Positions 9,438 to 18,699 of a DNA stretch of 64,000 nt are shown here, piece after piece. The translations under genes were made by a program, and so were the position numbers. Below the pieces are notes generated by a model, which made no database searches, was not told the DNA's origin, and saw only the letters and a program-made list of their open reading frames with translations. Position 1 is the stretch's first letter; each line of letters opens with the position of its first letter. Source of the stretch: CAVTYH01 sp963738835 (GTDB taxonomy: Bacteria > Planctomycetota > Planctomycetia > Pirellulales > JADZDJ01); contig CAVTYH010000002.1 of assembly GCA_963738835.1 (NCBI GenBank), forward strand, positions 124,001-188,000. Reading direction: 5' to 3'.

Positions 9438-10530
9438 TTACTTCCCGCCGGTGGATGCTGCTTGCTTCATTCGCACCAAGAGCCATTGTTGCATTTTGTC
9501 GGGGCCGACGTGGATGATCGCGGGGGCAACGTCTTGCGTCAGATTGTACAGTCCCGCTTCGCCAACGGTTTGTTTGTTGCTGCCGACGGTCCAGGCGACG
9601 CGCTGCGATTGCTTATCGACCGATCCTTGCACGGGTTGGATGGTGTCGGTCACCAAGTCGGTGTAATTGCCGGCCAGCGCCACCGACTTGTTAACGGCCA
9701 GTTGCATCAGCAAGTGCGGAGTCGATTCCTGATTTCGAACCAATGCGAACACGCCCAGCGGCGTCCAACCGCCCGATTGCGGACTCGGTGGCGCAGCAGT
9801 CTGAGCCAGTGTCGAAGCCTGATTGTAATTCTGATCGGGACTGGTTGGCGGCTGCGTCGTGGGCGGACTAGGGCCGGTCAGCGTGCCGGCGTAGCCGCCG
9901 TAGTTGTAGGGAACCGGTTGAACTGCGGCGCTCATGCCGACGGCTGGCGCTACGGCGGCCCAAGAACCGGTGTGCCATTCGTCGCCGGCGGCCCAGCCCG
10001 TGGCATGCCAGGCATCGGGATGCGCACCGTACCAACTCGAATTAAACGCGCCGGCGGCAGCCGGATTCGAATTCCGCGCCGCCACCGCGGCGGCGGTCTG
10101 CGCGTTGGTGGGATTGACCGGCTGCGCGGCGCGATTGGCGCCATAACCGGCATCGGTGGGCACGGCGGTGTGCCCAGCCGCCTGATATTGCTGCATCGAC
10201 TTGGGATATTGCTGACCGGCCGCGCTTTCCGGATGATAAGCACCCGGCTCGCCGCCAAAATTGTTGCGTTCACTGGGGTTCGTGCTCAGCGTATTGTGCG
10301 GAGTTTCAGAACCGCCAAATGTGTTGCGTTGGCTTTCGCTGCCACCAAATGTGTTGCGCTGACTCTCGTTGCCGCCAAAACTGTTGCGCTGGGTATCTGA
10401 GTAATGCGAGCCGCCCGCTTCCTGGCGCCCGCCACCTTCCGGATGTGTGCCGCCGAAACCGCGCGAAAACGAAGCACGCTGAAAACAGCACGACGGAAAT
10501 CGCGAGCGGCTGAAGGAAAAGCTTGTTCAT
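9438..10530 (-). CDS. secreted repeat-containing protein of unknown function (one frameshift)
   Basis: The gene starts at the ATG at 10530 with a clear signal peptide (MNKLFLQPLAISVVLFSACFVFA). It goes out of frame at about 10461-10464, where restoring two bases in a CGCG run gives one 364-residue protein. After the signal comes a Gly/Glu/Arg-rich region with five imperfect ten-residue repeats around SQRNTFGG. An Ala/Pro/Thr-rich middle follows, with WYGAHPDAWHATGWAAGDEW, a His/Trp-containing motif. The last 110 residues look like a folded domain (LVRNQESTPHLLMQLAVNKS..., repeated LVTDTIQPVQGSVDKQSQRVAW). I do not recognise the family. It is likely a surface or periplasmic protein. Confidence 0.6.
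10249..10398 (-). repeat. five 30-bp coding tandem repeats
   Basis: Five 30-bp units, three of them close copies at 10309-10398, encode the decapeptide pattern (S/T)QRN(S/T)FGG(S/N)E within the secreted protein gene. The units are contiguous with no spacers, so this is a protein minisatellite rather than a CRISPR array. Confidence 0.75.
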
Positions 10531-10586
10531 GAAATTACGCCTTGAATTTTGGGTGTTCGATCCGATGGATTTACGCACGGGTCCAA

Positions 10587-11576
10587 TCATTTCTGTTTGT
10601 CGTCCGATTTCTGCTCGACGCGCACCATTTTGATCGGCGGCACGTCTGGCAAGTTGACGCCATCCAGCGTGCGTTTGGTCGATTGCCAGGTGAAGGCGTT
10701 CGGATCGACCTGTGTCAAAATGTTGACCGCCTGGCTGTCGCTGCCGTCGCGCAACGTTCCGTGAGCGCGGATGATCCATTTCATGCCGTCTTCGGTCCAG
10801 GTGTCGTGACCGAAGCCCCCCTCGGCATCGAAATGCCAAGAGACAATGTGCCCGGTCTTGGGATCCCAACCGATCATCTGCCCGCCGGTCAGTGCCGATT
10901 TTCCGCCGTCGGCAAATTGGTACGTGTTGCGGATGAAGTTTCGCTGCGCCATCCAATCGAACTTCATCCGCAGCGGCTGATCTTTGGCGTCGCTCTTCCA
11001 ATCGCCGACCAGCCAGGCCAGGTCTTTCAAATAATCGTCGTCGAAAGCAGAGACATAGGGCGAGTCGTGGCCGACCACCATTACCCATTTGCCGTCGCGC
11101 CGGGCATGCACCACATGGTAGCGCGAAGCCGAGGGGCTGCCTTTGGCCGGCGTCACTTTGGCGATTCCCTTTTCAATGGCGATGTCGGGACCAAGAAATT
11201 GAATCGAGTCGATGAACACCGTCGCCTTCGCGCCGGGATATTGCTTGAACAAGCTGGCGTAGGCTTTTTCGATCTCGCCCGCGCCTACAAAGGTCTGCCC
11301 AGATTCGTCGGTGTACTGTGCGTCGGCGGTCCACTGTGTGCCGATGGTTTTGGCATCGCCGGCGTTGAAGGCTTTGACGAAGGCGTCGGCCGTGGCGCGA
11401 ATCGCTTGCTCGTCGGGATTAACAGCCGGTGCTGCCGCGGCAGGCGCAGCGGCCTTGGGGGCATCGGCGGCTCTCGCCAAGGCGACCCAACCAAAATGCA
11501 GCGTGATGGCGATGGTCGCCGCCACAATCATCGCCCCGCCGGCAAGGAATTGGAATTGCCTACATCGCTGAGACAT
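10587..11576 (-). CDS. secreted SnoaL-like (DUF4440) plus DUF1579-like protein
   Basis: A 329-residue protein. Residues 10-38 form a signal peptide or anchor ending in ARAADA. Residues 50-175 form a SnoaL/DUF4440-type cone fold: DEQAIRATADAFVKAFNAGDAKTIGTQW is the classic opening, and RDGKWVMVVGHDS the closing strand. The remaining 150 residues (LAWLVGDWKSD, IGWDPKTGHIVSWHFD) match the domain that forms the whole of the protein at 17989-18585, so the two genes are partial paralogs. The family fold suggests a small-molecule binding or catalytic pocket; no reaction can be named. The start at 11576 was chosen because the signal begins there. It precedes the signal-bearing gene at 9438 on the same strand. 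Confidence 0.75.
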   Translation of the reverse strand: MSQRCRQFQFLAGGAMIVAATIAITLHFGWVALARAADAPKAAAPAAAAPAVNPDEQAIRATADAFVKAFNAGDAKTIGTQWTADAQYTDESGQTFVGAGEIEKAYASLFKQYPGAKATVFIDSIQFLGPDIAIEKGIAKVTPAKGSPSASRYHVVHARRDGKWVMVVGHDSPYVSAFDDDYLKDLAWLVGDWKSDAKDQPLRMKFDWMAQRNFIRNTYQFADGGKSALTGGQMIGWDPKTGHIVSWHFDAEGGFGHDTWTEDGMKWIIRAHGTLRDGSDSQAVNILTQVDPNAFTWQSTKRTLDGVNLPDVPPIKMVRVEQKSDDKQK

Positions 11577-11604
11577 GGATCGATTCTCCTGTTTGTTCGA
11601 GATT

Positions 11605-12036
11605 TCAAATCGCCCGGCGCATTTCCACAAGGCACACGAGACACCAGACCGCCAACGCGGAATGAAACACCACGGCGGGCCACAGCCCGATTCCGACGAA
11701 ACCCAACGAAAGTCCTGCAAACGACAAGAGCGTCGCCGCCGCGGCATCGTACACCAGCGCGCCGGCGATGGTTCCCAACTGCGCTCGGTTGGGTCGATCG
11801 CTGCTGCCAACTCCGGCGGCAATGCTCAGGCCCAGCAAGGCCCCGCCGGCGAATCGAGCGACTAAAACAGTTTCCGCGGCAGGCTGCCGAATTCCAAAGA
11901 GCAGCATCAACAGTAGCGCGGGCAGCACCACCAACGACAAGCCCGTCGCCGCTTCGACCAACGCAGTCACCAACAACAGGAACGCTTTGTGCATCGCAAT
12001 TTCAGCCATCTGGTTTGAATTCGTCAACATACGCAT
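11605..12036 (-). CDS. small four-helix membrane protein
   Basis: A 143-residue protein with four hydrophobic helices: about 16-48, 58-80, 88-110 and 115-138. No catalytic motif is visible, and I do not recognise it beyond resemblance to small DUF-type integral membrane proteins. Internal ATGs at codons 10 and 15 offer shorter starts; the true start may be the latter, which begins right at the first helix. It lies 8 bp downstream of the arylsulfatase gene and 28 bp upstream of the SnoaL-like gene, so the three probably share a transcript. Confidence 0.6.
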   Translation of the reverse strand: MRMLTNSNQMAEIAMHKAFLLLVTALVEAATGLSLVVLPALLLMLLFGIRQPAAETVLVARFAGGALLGLSIAAGVGSSDRPNRAQLGTIAGALVYDAAAATLLSFAGLSLGFVGIGLWPAVVFHSALAVWCLVCLVEMRRAI

Positions 12037-12044
12037 TGCCGTTG

Positions 12045-14618
12045 CTACTCGCTGGCTTTGTTGTTGCGCTGGCCTTCTTGTTCGAGCAGCTTGATATCCG
12101 CCGGCGTCAACTGCGGCCGATCGAGTTTGAGCGTCAACTTGTTAAGCTTGCCCGTGAACTTAAATGGAATTTGGTAATCCTTATCGTCCACGGGCGTGCC
12201 GGTGTCGGAGCCGATGTCGAAAGTTTCGTCCCATTGCAAAATGAGCGGCAGAGTGTGCTCCATTTTTTGGTTGGCCACTTCCTTGCCATCGACCTTGAGT
12301 ACACCGGTACCGCTGCGGCCGATGCCGCTCATGTTGTTGAAGGCCAATGTGCCGGCGCCGAGACCATCGTATTTGAAATCGAACTCGACAGTGTGCTTGC
12401 CCGGCGTGAGCGCGGTGGGGCCTTCCCAGCGAATGCGTTTCAAATCGACCATGTTCCAAAGGAAAACCGGTTTGCCTTTGAGCAAATAGAAACCGTAGCC
12501 GCCGAAGCGCCCGCCGGAGGTGAGCAGCATTCCTTCAGCGCCCGCTTTGGGAATTTCCACATCGGCAGTGATGGTGTAAGAAGTGTTGAGGAGTAGTGGA
12601 GAATCGCCCTGCGGGATGCCCGTGAGCGGCCTGGTGTAAACGAACTCGGTGCGGCCCGCCGTGATGTTGGGCCGCGGCGCCACGAGCCGTGTGGCCACAC
12701 TGGCGTCGAGCGGCAGGACCTCGTATTTTTTGGCCTCAGCCAGAAACAGTTCTTTCAGCTCCTTGAGCTTGGCGGGATTGGCGCTGGCCACATCGTTCGA
12801 CTGCGTCCAGTCTTTGCTCAGGTCGTACAACTCCCACGTCACGTTATTCAGCGGGTCCTGGTTGACCGGGCCGGCCACGATCCACGGCGGACGGATGACT
12901 TTTGTGCTGGCGATCCAACCATCGTGATAAATGGCGTGGTCTCCCATCATCTCGAAGTATTGGGTTTTGTGCTTCGATGGCGCGCTGGCATTGGCTTTGT
13001 CGAACGTGTTCGCAAAGCTGGTGCCTTCGATCGGCTTTTGCTTGATGCCATCGACGACCTCGGGCGCGGGAATGCCGCAGACTTCGAGAATGGTGGGCAC
13101 GACATCGATCACATGATGGAACTGATTGCGAATGCCCCCCAAATCATTGATGTGCCCCGGCCACGAAACGCACATGCCTTGACGAACGCCGCCGAAGTGC
13201 GAAGCGATCTGCTTGGTCCAACTGAACGGCGTATCGAAGGCCCAGGTCCAGCCAATGGCCATGTGGTTGTAGGTCTTGTCACTGCCCCAGGCGTCGTAGA
13301 AGTATTTCAATTGATCTGCGACCGGCACTTCGACGCCGTTGAACATGGCAACTTCGTTCGGGGTGCCAACGAGAGTGCCTTCCGCGCTGGAGCCGTTATC
13401 GCCGCTGATGTAGATGATGAGCGTGTTATCGAGCTTGCCCATGTCTTCGACGGCTTGAACAACGCGGCCGATTTCATGATCGGTGTAAGCCAGATAGGCG
13501 GCGTAGACTTCCACCTGGCGGATGAACATCTTCTTCTCGTCCGCCGTCAGGTCGTCCCAATTCTTCAACAGATCTTTCGGCCACGGCGTCATCTGGGCAT
13601 CTTGCGGAATGACGCCAAGCTTTTTCTGATTGGCGAAAATCGTATCGCGGAGCTTGTTCCAGCCGCCGTCGAACAAGTGCATGTTGTGGATTTTTTCGAT
13701 CCATTCAGGCGTTGGATGATGCGGCGCGTGAGTGCCGCCGGGAACGTAGTAGCAGAAGAACGGCTTGCTGGGATCGATCTGGTTGGTCTGGTTCAACCAT
13801 TCGACGGCGTCATCGGCCTGGGCGGTGGTCAGATTCCATCCAGGATGACCGACATACGGATAAATCGCCGTGGTGTTGCGAAACAGGTTCGGCTCCCACT
13901 GGCTGGTGTCGCCGCCGACGAAGCCATAAAAGTATTCGAAGCCCATGCCGATGGGCCATTGATCGAACGGCCCGAGCTGGCTGGCTTCGAAGGTCGGAGT
14001 GTTGTGGTCTTTGCCAAACCAACTGGTGGCAAAGCCGTTGTCCTTCAGGATGCGGCCGATCGTGGCTTTATCCTTCGCGATGATGCTGTCGTAGCCGGGG
14101 AACCCTGTGGATTGTTCAGAGACCACGCCGAAGCCCGCCGAGTGATGGTTACGCCCGGTGATCAGTGCCGCGCGCGTCGGCGAGCAAAGCGCGGTGGAGT
14201 GAAAATTCGTGTACCGCAGACCGTTCTTGGCGATCCGATCCAGCGTCGGCGTGGGGATGACGCCGCCGAAAGTGCTGGGGGCAGAGAAGCCGACATCGTC
14301 GGTCATGATCAAGAGCACGTTGGGCGCTTGCTTGGGCGGCACGATGCGCGGCGCCCACCAGGCTTTCGATTGTGCGGCGTTATCCTTGATCAGACCGCCG
14401 AATTTCGGGTCCGGCGGCGGAAGTTGTTTGCCATCGATGGTGGTGGTGGCGCTTGGCGAACCCGGCGTGCCAGCCGTCTGCAGCGCACTGGCAGGTGAAG
14501 AAGCTTTTTTGTCATCGGCTCCGAAGACGGCTGGCAGATTGCATGTGGCAATAATGTAACCCAACAGCGCACCGGCGGCCGCAAAGGCGATTGTCTGGAA
14601 TTTTGGACTGCGGAACAT
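12045..14618 (-). CDS. exported arylsulfatase (formylglycine-dependent)
   Basis: A large sulfatase of 857 residues with an N-terminal hydrophobic signal or anchor (residues 8-32). The metal-binding start of the fold is NVLLIMTDDVG (Asp 107/108). The maturation motif CSPTR (Cys145) must be oxidised to formylglycine for sulfate ester hydrolysis. GRNHHSAG, FGKDHNTP and GGTHAPHHP provide further active-site histidines and lysine. This architecture and the C-terminal beta-rich module (residues 690-840) match the long arylsulfatases of the AtsA/choline-sulfatase-like class. The start at 14618 follows AGGAAGA at a good distance. The substrate is unknown; neighbours are secreted proteins of unknown role. 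Confidence 0.9.
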   Translation of the reverse strand: MFRSPKFQTIAFAAAGALLGYIIATCNLPAVFGADDKKASSPASALQTAGTPGSPSATTTIDGKQLPPPDPKFGGLIKDNAAQSKAWWAPRIVPPKQAPNVLLIMTDDVGFSAPSTFGGVIPTPTLDRIAKNGLRYTNFHSTALCSPTRAALITGRNHHSAGFGVVSEQSTGFPGYDSIIAKDKATIGRILKDNGFATSWFGKDHNTPTFEASQLGPFDQWPIGMGFEYFYGFVGGDTSQWEPNLFRNTTAIYPYVGHPGWNLTTAQADDAVEWLNQTNQIDPSKPFFCYYVPGGTHAPHHPTPEWIEKIHNMHLFDGGWNKLRDTIFANQKKLGVIPQDAQMTPWPKDLLKNWDDLTADEKKMFIRQVEVYAAYLAYTDHEIGRVVQAVEDMGKLDNTLIIYISGDNGSSAEGTLVGTPNEVAMFNGVEVPVADQLKYFYDAWGSDKTYNHMAIGWTWAFDTPFSWTKQIASHFGGVRQGMCVSWPGHINDLGGIRNQFHHVIDVVPTILEVCGIPAPEVVDGIKQKPIEGTSFANTFDKANASAPSKHKTQYFEMMGDHAIYHDGWIASTKVIRPPWIVAGPVNQDPLNNVTWELYDLSKDWTQSNDVASANPAKLKELKELFLAEAKKYEVLPLDASVATRLVAPRPNITAGRTEFVYTRPLTGIPQGDSPLLLNTSYTITADVEIPKAGAEGMLLTSGGRFGGYGFYLLKGKPVFLWNMVDLKRIRWEGPTALTPGKHTVEFDFKYDGLGAGTLAFNNMSGIGRSGTGVLKVDGKEVANQKMEHTLPLILQWDETFDIGSDTGTPVDDKDYQIPFKFTGKLNKLTLKLDRPQLTPADIKLLEQEGQRNNKASE

Positions 14619-14983
14619 AAGTCTTCCTGGGCTGTAAAGTAAGCGGCGCGGGATAGAAATGAAGTCAACGAATCGTGCGCATTCCCTGCACGATGCTGTA
14701 TCCAGCCAGCGTGGCGGCACAATGACTCCGCGCTCATGCAAATTTGATTAACGCGAGCATCTCGAATAGCATGAACGGCCGATCGCGAGCAGTTCAATCG
14801 TCCTGAACTTATGGGACGCAGGCTGCAATGTCAATTGTTTGGCGCAAGTTACAGCTGATTTCCGCGCAGCCATATCTGAAATGGGCCGGCGCGATTTTAA
14901 GAACACACCATGCGCTCTCGAAGCACTTAATGTTTTAGACAACTTGATGTGCGAAAAACTGAACTGGGGCAGGCGACGAAAAT
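14619..14983. other. intergenic region, nothing recognised
   Basis: This 365-bp gap is upstream of the arylsulfatase gene. It must hold its promoter, but no clear -35/-10 pair, repeat or RNA-like structure was seen. The short open frames in it have no coding character. Confidence 0.4.
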
Positions 14984-15211
14984 TCAAACCTTGTCATTGC
15001 TAGCCGGTGGCTGAGCATTCATATACATTCCCCAAACAATCAGCAGGAAGCCGGCGAGCCCGACGAGTAGGCCCACGGGCAGCAGGACGAGGCTGACTCC
15101 CATCGCCAGGCCGACGATCAGAAGCAGCAGCCCCAGCACGAGCGCGGCGCCATGGCCCAGTAGGCGGCCCGCTTCTTTCACTTCTTCGGTAATCATTTCT
15201 TTATCGGTCAT
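14984..15211 (-). CDS. small two-helix membrane protein
   Basis: A 75-residue protein with a charged N-terminus (MTDKEMITEEVKEAGRLLGHG) followed by two adjacent hydrophobic helices rich in Leu, Val and Gly (about residues 23-41 and 43-63) and a short polar tail. I chose the ATG at 15211 because it is preceded by CCGAGGTG, a plausible ribosome binding site, while the longer frame adds unrelated sequence. Function unknown. The amphipathic head followed by a helical hairpin resembles small phage-shock or stress membrane proteins, but that is only a resemblance. Confidence 0.6.
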   Translation of the reverse strand: MTDKEMITEEVKEAGRLLGHGAALVLGLLLLIVGLAMGVSLVLLPVGLLVGLAGFLLIVWGMYMNAQPPASNDKV

Positions 15212-15539
15212 AAAGCACCTCGGAGGGGTAAACGGGTTTGTCTTGTCATCAAACGCTAGCTGCAAAGATGATCCGCAGAGGCGGCACACATCGGGTCGGA
15301 GATGGCCAGCGTGGCCAAGAAAATCGCACCGTCAACAACTCATCGCGCGGTTGCTGGGCGATTGAATCATGAACTACCCTTCGCGAGCAGTTCCTGCACA
15401 ATCAAATATACCGCGCGGACGACGGTTTTTCAATATGACCCGGCCCTTGGCAGTGGGCCAGTTTGCTATCAGGGAGTGGAGAATGGCTGGGGGCGACCGC
15501 AGGCGGCCCCCAGCGGACGGGTGGCACGCTCTGAGTCCG

Positions 15540-15574
15540 CGAAGGGCGTGCGGGAAGTGGCAGCACGCCCTTCG
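15540..15574 (-). terminator. 12-bp perfect hairpin after the DUF1254 gene
   Basis: CGAAGGGCGTGC and GCACGCCCTTCG face each other across an 11-base loop, starting 26 bases downstream of the DUF1254/DUF1214 stop codon. There is no T-run, so it may act as a mRNA-end stabiliser or a factor-dependent terminator. The rest of the 15212-15600 gap holds nothing I recognise. Confidence 0.5.
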
Positions 15575-15600
15575 TAAACGTCAGGGCATGTCACCGCGAA

Positions 15601-17028
15601 TCACTTCGCCAGCTTCACCGCTGGCGGTTGCCACGTGCCGTCGATGATCGACGGGTCTTTTTCTTTGGGCCAGTACATCCGCAGCATCAGCACGAATTTG
15701 TCTTTGGGCGCAGGGAGCCAGTTCGCTTCTTTTTCTGGGCCCGGCGATTCGTTTTGAATGTAGAGATCGATCGAGCCGTCAGCGTTTTCTTTCAAATCGT
15801 TACGGGCACTCAGCGTGTAGCGGTTCAGCGGGTTGGCGACAAAGAAATAGTTGGCGTCGTACATCGTCAGCGACCAAAAGCCGTTCACCGGTGGCAGCTC
15901 TTTTTTGCTGGCGAAGTGCAGCACGTATTTGTTGGCGCCGCTGTACGGTTGGCCGTCGGCGTCGGTTTCGGAAGTCGGATAGACGGCGTCTTTCGTGCGA
16001 TTGCAGCCCAGACCAAAGAATGCGATGGTGGTGCGCTGCAGGTAATCGGTGCCGTACTCGCCGCCGGGCACGGGGTAGACCCAGCCGTTGATAGTTTTGC
16101 CGGCGTCCTTCATGTGGCCGGCGATTTTTTCGAGCGCCGGTTTGATGGCGTATTGCAATCCCTTTTGCACCGCGGGGTCGAGTTTGGCGATGTCAAAATC
16201 TTTACCGGGCACGAGGCCGATTTTGGACAGCTTTTCGACCATGAGCGCATCGGCTTTGGCGGGCGGATTCGTTTTCAGTAGTGTCGCCAGCAGCTTGAAA
16301 TACTCGCCGGCATCCGTGTTGTTGACCTGCTCTCGGACCGGCGTTTTCATGTCGATCTTCGGATCGACCTTGCCCTTGGGCGGAGTGTACGATTTGCCGT
16401 AGCTGCTGAGCGGCACGAGCGAGTATTTATCTTGCAGCGCATGGACCGCTTTGTAGTCTTCCGGAGTGCCGGTGCAGTAGGTGCGGCCTAAAACCCAAAC
16501 CATATCGGTCGGCGAGTTGTACGCCGGCACGCCGTCGGGCAGGCGGCCTTTCCAACCGGGACCCACGATGGCGTACTTCTGTGCTTTGTCACCCGTGGTG
16601 CGCTTGCCCGGCGCCTGAAACACATCGGTCCAGCCGCTGAGCATCGGCATCAAATAGTACCGATCGCCTTCATCGGGCAGGCTGAGAATGTACGGCTCCT
16701 TTGCCAAATCGAGCCAGGCGGTGGAATAAAGCGTGTCGGCGTTCGGCGCGGTGACATCGCGGAACGCAGCATCGGGATAGGTCCGCGCATTGTGAAACTG
16801 CCCCATCGACGCGTGATTATCTTTGGGGATATCGGTGTTGGTCATCACACGGCGCGTCATTTCCATCGTCACCAGCGGATAACCGTAGATGTAGGCTTCG
16901 GCGCCGATTTTCGCAGCGTCGTCTTCGCTCAGTCTGACCATGACCGATTGCAAGGGCGCAGCGGCCAGACTCGCCTGCAGAGAGAGCAGCCCGAGGGTCA
17001 GCAGAGTCATCTTGTTGGCGAGCTGCAT
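15601..17028 (-). CDS. DUF1254/DUF1214 secreted protein
   Basis: A 475-residue protein with a signal peptide (residues 1-24, ending ASLAAAP). The DUF1254 domain covers the first half: EAYIYGYPLVTMEMTRRVMTN, APNADTLYSTAWLDLAKEPYILSLP. The DUF1214 domain covers the last third: NKYVLHFASKKELPPVNGFWSLTMYD and SPGPEKEANWLPAP. Both motifs are highly conserved in this family, whose biochemical function is unknown; some members sit near lipid or phosphate-related genes. The start at 17028 is preceded by AAGGA. A perfect hairpin follows the stop codon, so it is probably a single-gene transcript. Confidence 0.85.
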   Translation of the reverse strand: MQLANKMTLLTLGLLSLQASLAAAPLQSVMVRLSEDDAAKIGAEAYIYGYPLVTMEMTRRVMTNTDIPKDNHASMGQFHNARTYPDAAFRDVTAPNADTLYSTAWLDLAKEPYILSLPDEGDRYYLMPMLSGWTDVFQAPGKRTTGDKAQKYAIVGPGWKGRLPDGVPAYNSPTDMVWVLGRTYCTGTPEDYKAVHALQDKYSLVPLSSYGKSYTPPKGKVDPKIDMKTPVREQVNNTDAGEYFKLLATLLKTNPPAKADALMVEKLSKIGLVPGKDFDIAKLDPAVQKGLQYAIKPALEKIAGHMKDAGKTINGWVYPVPGGEYGTDYLQRTTIAFFGLGCNRTKDAVYPTSETDADGQPYSGANKYVLHFASKKELPPVNGFWSLTMYDANYFFVANPLNRYTLSARNDLKENADGSIDLYIQNESPGPEKEANWLPAPKDKFVLMLRMYWPKEKDPSIIDGTWQPPAVKLAK

Positions 17029-17071
17029 GGCACATTCCTTGGCAAAACGGGGCCGATGCAAATGATCGATG

Positions 17072-17843
17072 CTAAAACGGCAACATATAGCCAATGCGCC
17101 CGTAGCCATCGACATACATGGGCATCTGTGGGCTAGGCGCTGCATTAAATCGCGGTGCGCGAGATTGGGTCGTTCCAAAACGCCCGGTACCCGGGGAACC
17201 AGCCTGCTGAACAGCGGCTTGCGTGGCGGCGTTGTCCTGCTGAACGATTTGAGCCATCTGCTGCTGACTTTGGTTATAGGCAGCCTGGCTTTGCCTAGTC
17301 GACAGTTGCTGGGCACGAAATGCGCACAATGGCATCGTCAAGCTGGGCGGCGCTCATATTGGCCACATCGGTTAAGCCCAATTCTTTCAGTGTTTGCCGG
17401 CGGTAGCCATCAGTGAGCACAGACAGGTAAGCACCCAACCATTGCTGCGCGTCCTGAAAGTTTTTGCCGTTGAGCACTTTGAGTTTCGCTTGCCAGTCGT
17501 CGACGAACCCTTGCATTTCGCTGGCGGGCATAGACTGAATTCGGGCGGCCAAGTTGGCGTTGATGCGCTGGATATCGGCCGGCGTGTAAATGGCCTGCGA
17601 CGACAGCCATTTCTGATATTCGTCGTTGATCTGCTTCCACGCCGGGCTGGCCGCGATTTGCGCCTTCGTGGAAGCAGGAGCGGCACCACCCTTCGTTTGA
17701 TTGGCTGATGGCGCGGCTTTTTGATTTGCCGCCGGCGCGCCCGACTTCGGCTGCGCTGGCTGCTGAGCGAACAAATGATTGGCTATCCACACCATCGCAA
17801 CCATCGACGCAACAGAACGAAGAGCAATTCTTGTGATGGACAT
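17072..17843 (-). CDS. secreted Ala/Gln-rich protein of unknown function (one frameshift)
   Basis: It starts at the ATG at 17843 with a signal peptide (about residues 1-26, ...NHLFAQQ). A low-complexity Ala/Pro/Lys/Gln linker (27-70) is followed by a helical domain (AWKQINDEYQKWLSSQAIYTPADIQRINANLAARI and FQDAQQWLGAYLSVLTDG). The frame breaks at about 17317-17320; removing one T from an ATTT run joins it to a Gln-rich tail (QQLSTRQSQAAYNQSQQQM) and gives 256 residues. I do not recognise the family. The tail ends with aromatic and Pro residues (MPMYVDGYGRIGYMLPF). It lies 43 bp upstream of the DUF1254 gene on the same strand and may be cotranscribed. Confidence 0.6.
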
Positions 17844-17988
17844 AGTGATGACCACAGAAGTATTCGGAACGGCAATGGATAACGACGAAAAAAAAGACAC
17901 GAAACAGAGACTGGTACGATTGACTCGGTAAATTCCTTAAAGAACGCGGTCCAGACGATTTTCGTGTATATCGTCTGTTTCGTGGTGG

Positions 17989-18585
17989 CTATTTGGCGGC
18001 GGTAGACCGCTTCAGCGTAACTTCAAAATCGTCCGTCGGCTGGCCGTCGATCGAGCCGCCAATGAGCTGCCAAACCATCGTATCTTTGTCAGGAAATTTA
18101 TAGACCTGCGTGGCTTTGGTGATCTTGCCGTCGGGCAGCACCCGGGTGGCCAGCACCAGCCAGGCGTTCCCTTCCAGGCTCCAAATGCCGTCGGTATAAC
18201 TGCCATCGTCGTTGAACATCCACGAGCGAATGTGCCGCGCCAGCGGGTCCCAACCAATTTCCTGCCTGCCCCCCAGCGACGCTTTACCCTGCGAGAGCGA
18301 AACTTCGCGCCGCAGGAACTTTTTGTGGGCATCCCATTTGGCCGAAATGTGCAGCGTGATCTGATTCACTTCGCCGGTCCATTCACCGACAAAAGCATTA
18401 AGTGAAGCCAGTTGATCGGCCGTCGCGACCGGACCGGCGGTCGTTTCCGGGGGCGAAGCCGGCTGGCTATCGTTGCCTTTTGCCTTTTGACCGCCGGGAG
18501 CTTGCGCCATCGACTGACTAGCAGCAATACCCCCTGTCAAAACAATGATGCCAACACAAATTCGGGACAGAGAGTTTCGGAACAT
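17989..18585 (-). CDS. secreted DUF1579-like protein, paralog of the domain at 10587-11576
   Basis: About 198 residues: a signal peptide (ICVGIIVLTGGIAASQSMAQ), a Pro/Gln/Gly-rich linker, then a beta-rich domain (LASLNAFVGEWTGEV, RREVSLSQGKAS, QEIGWDPLARHIRSWMFNDDG, GNAWLVLATRVLPDGK). The same signature (VGxW, IGWDP, HIxSW.F) forms the C-terminal half of the SnoaL-like protein seven kilobases away. The fold is likely a small lipocalin-like barrel, with no known substrate. The start could also be six codons upstream, at 18603; I prefer 18585, where the signal peptide begins. Confidence 0.7.
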   Translation of the reverse strand: MFRNSLSRICVGIIVLTGGIAASQSMAQAPGGQKAKGNDSQPASPPETTAGPVATADQLASLNAFVGEWTGEVNQITLHISAKWDAHKKFLRREVSLSQGKASLGGRQEIGWDPLARHIRSWMFNDDGSYTDGIWSLEGNAWLVLATRVLPDGKITKATQVYKFPDKDTMVWQLIGGSIDGQPTDDFEVTLKRSTAAK

Positions 18586-18699
18586 AACCCACCCAATCTG
18601 CAAGAAGAGATGATGCCGCGCTCAACGGCTGTCAGTATACTCATCCAGATTGCAACCCGATAGTTCCCACTAAGTATTGCTCGCCAATTACGGATTCCG

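Noticed and set aside
10249..10398. Possible CRISPR array
   Set aside because: The 30-bp units are contiguous without spacers and stay in the reading frame of a secreted protein.
10542..12596. 684-codon open frame on the plus strand
   Set aside because: It is antisense to the SnoaL-like, membrane and arylsulfatase genes, which have signal peptides and motifs. The plus-strand product has none.
12924..14498. 524-codon open frame on the plus strand
   Set aside because: It is antisense to the arylsulfatase; no recognisable domain.
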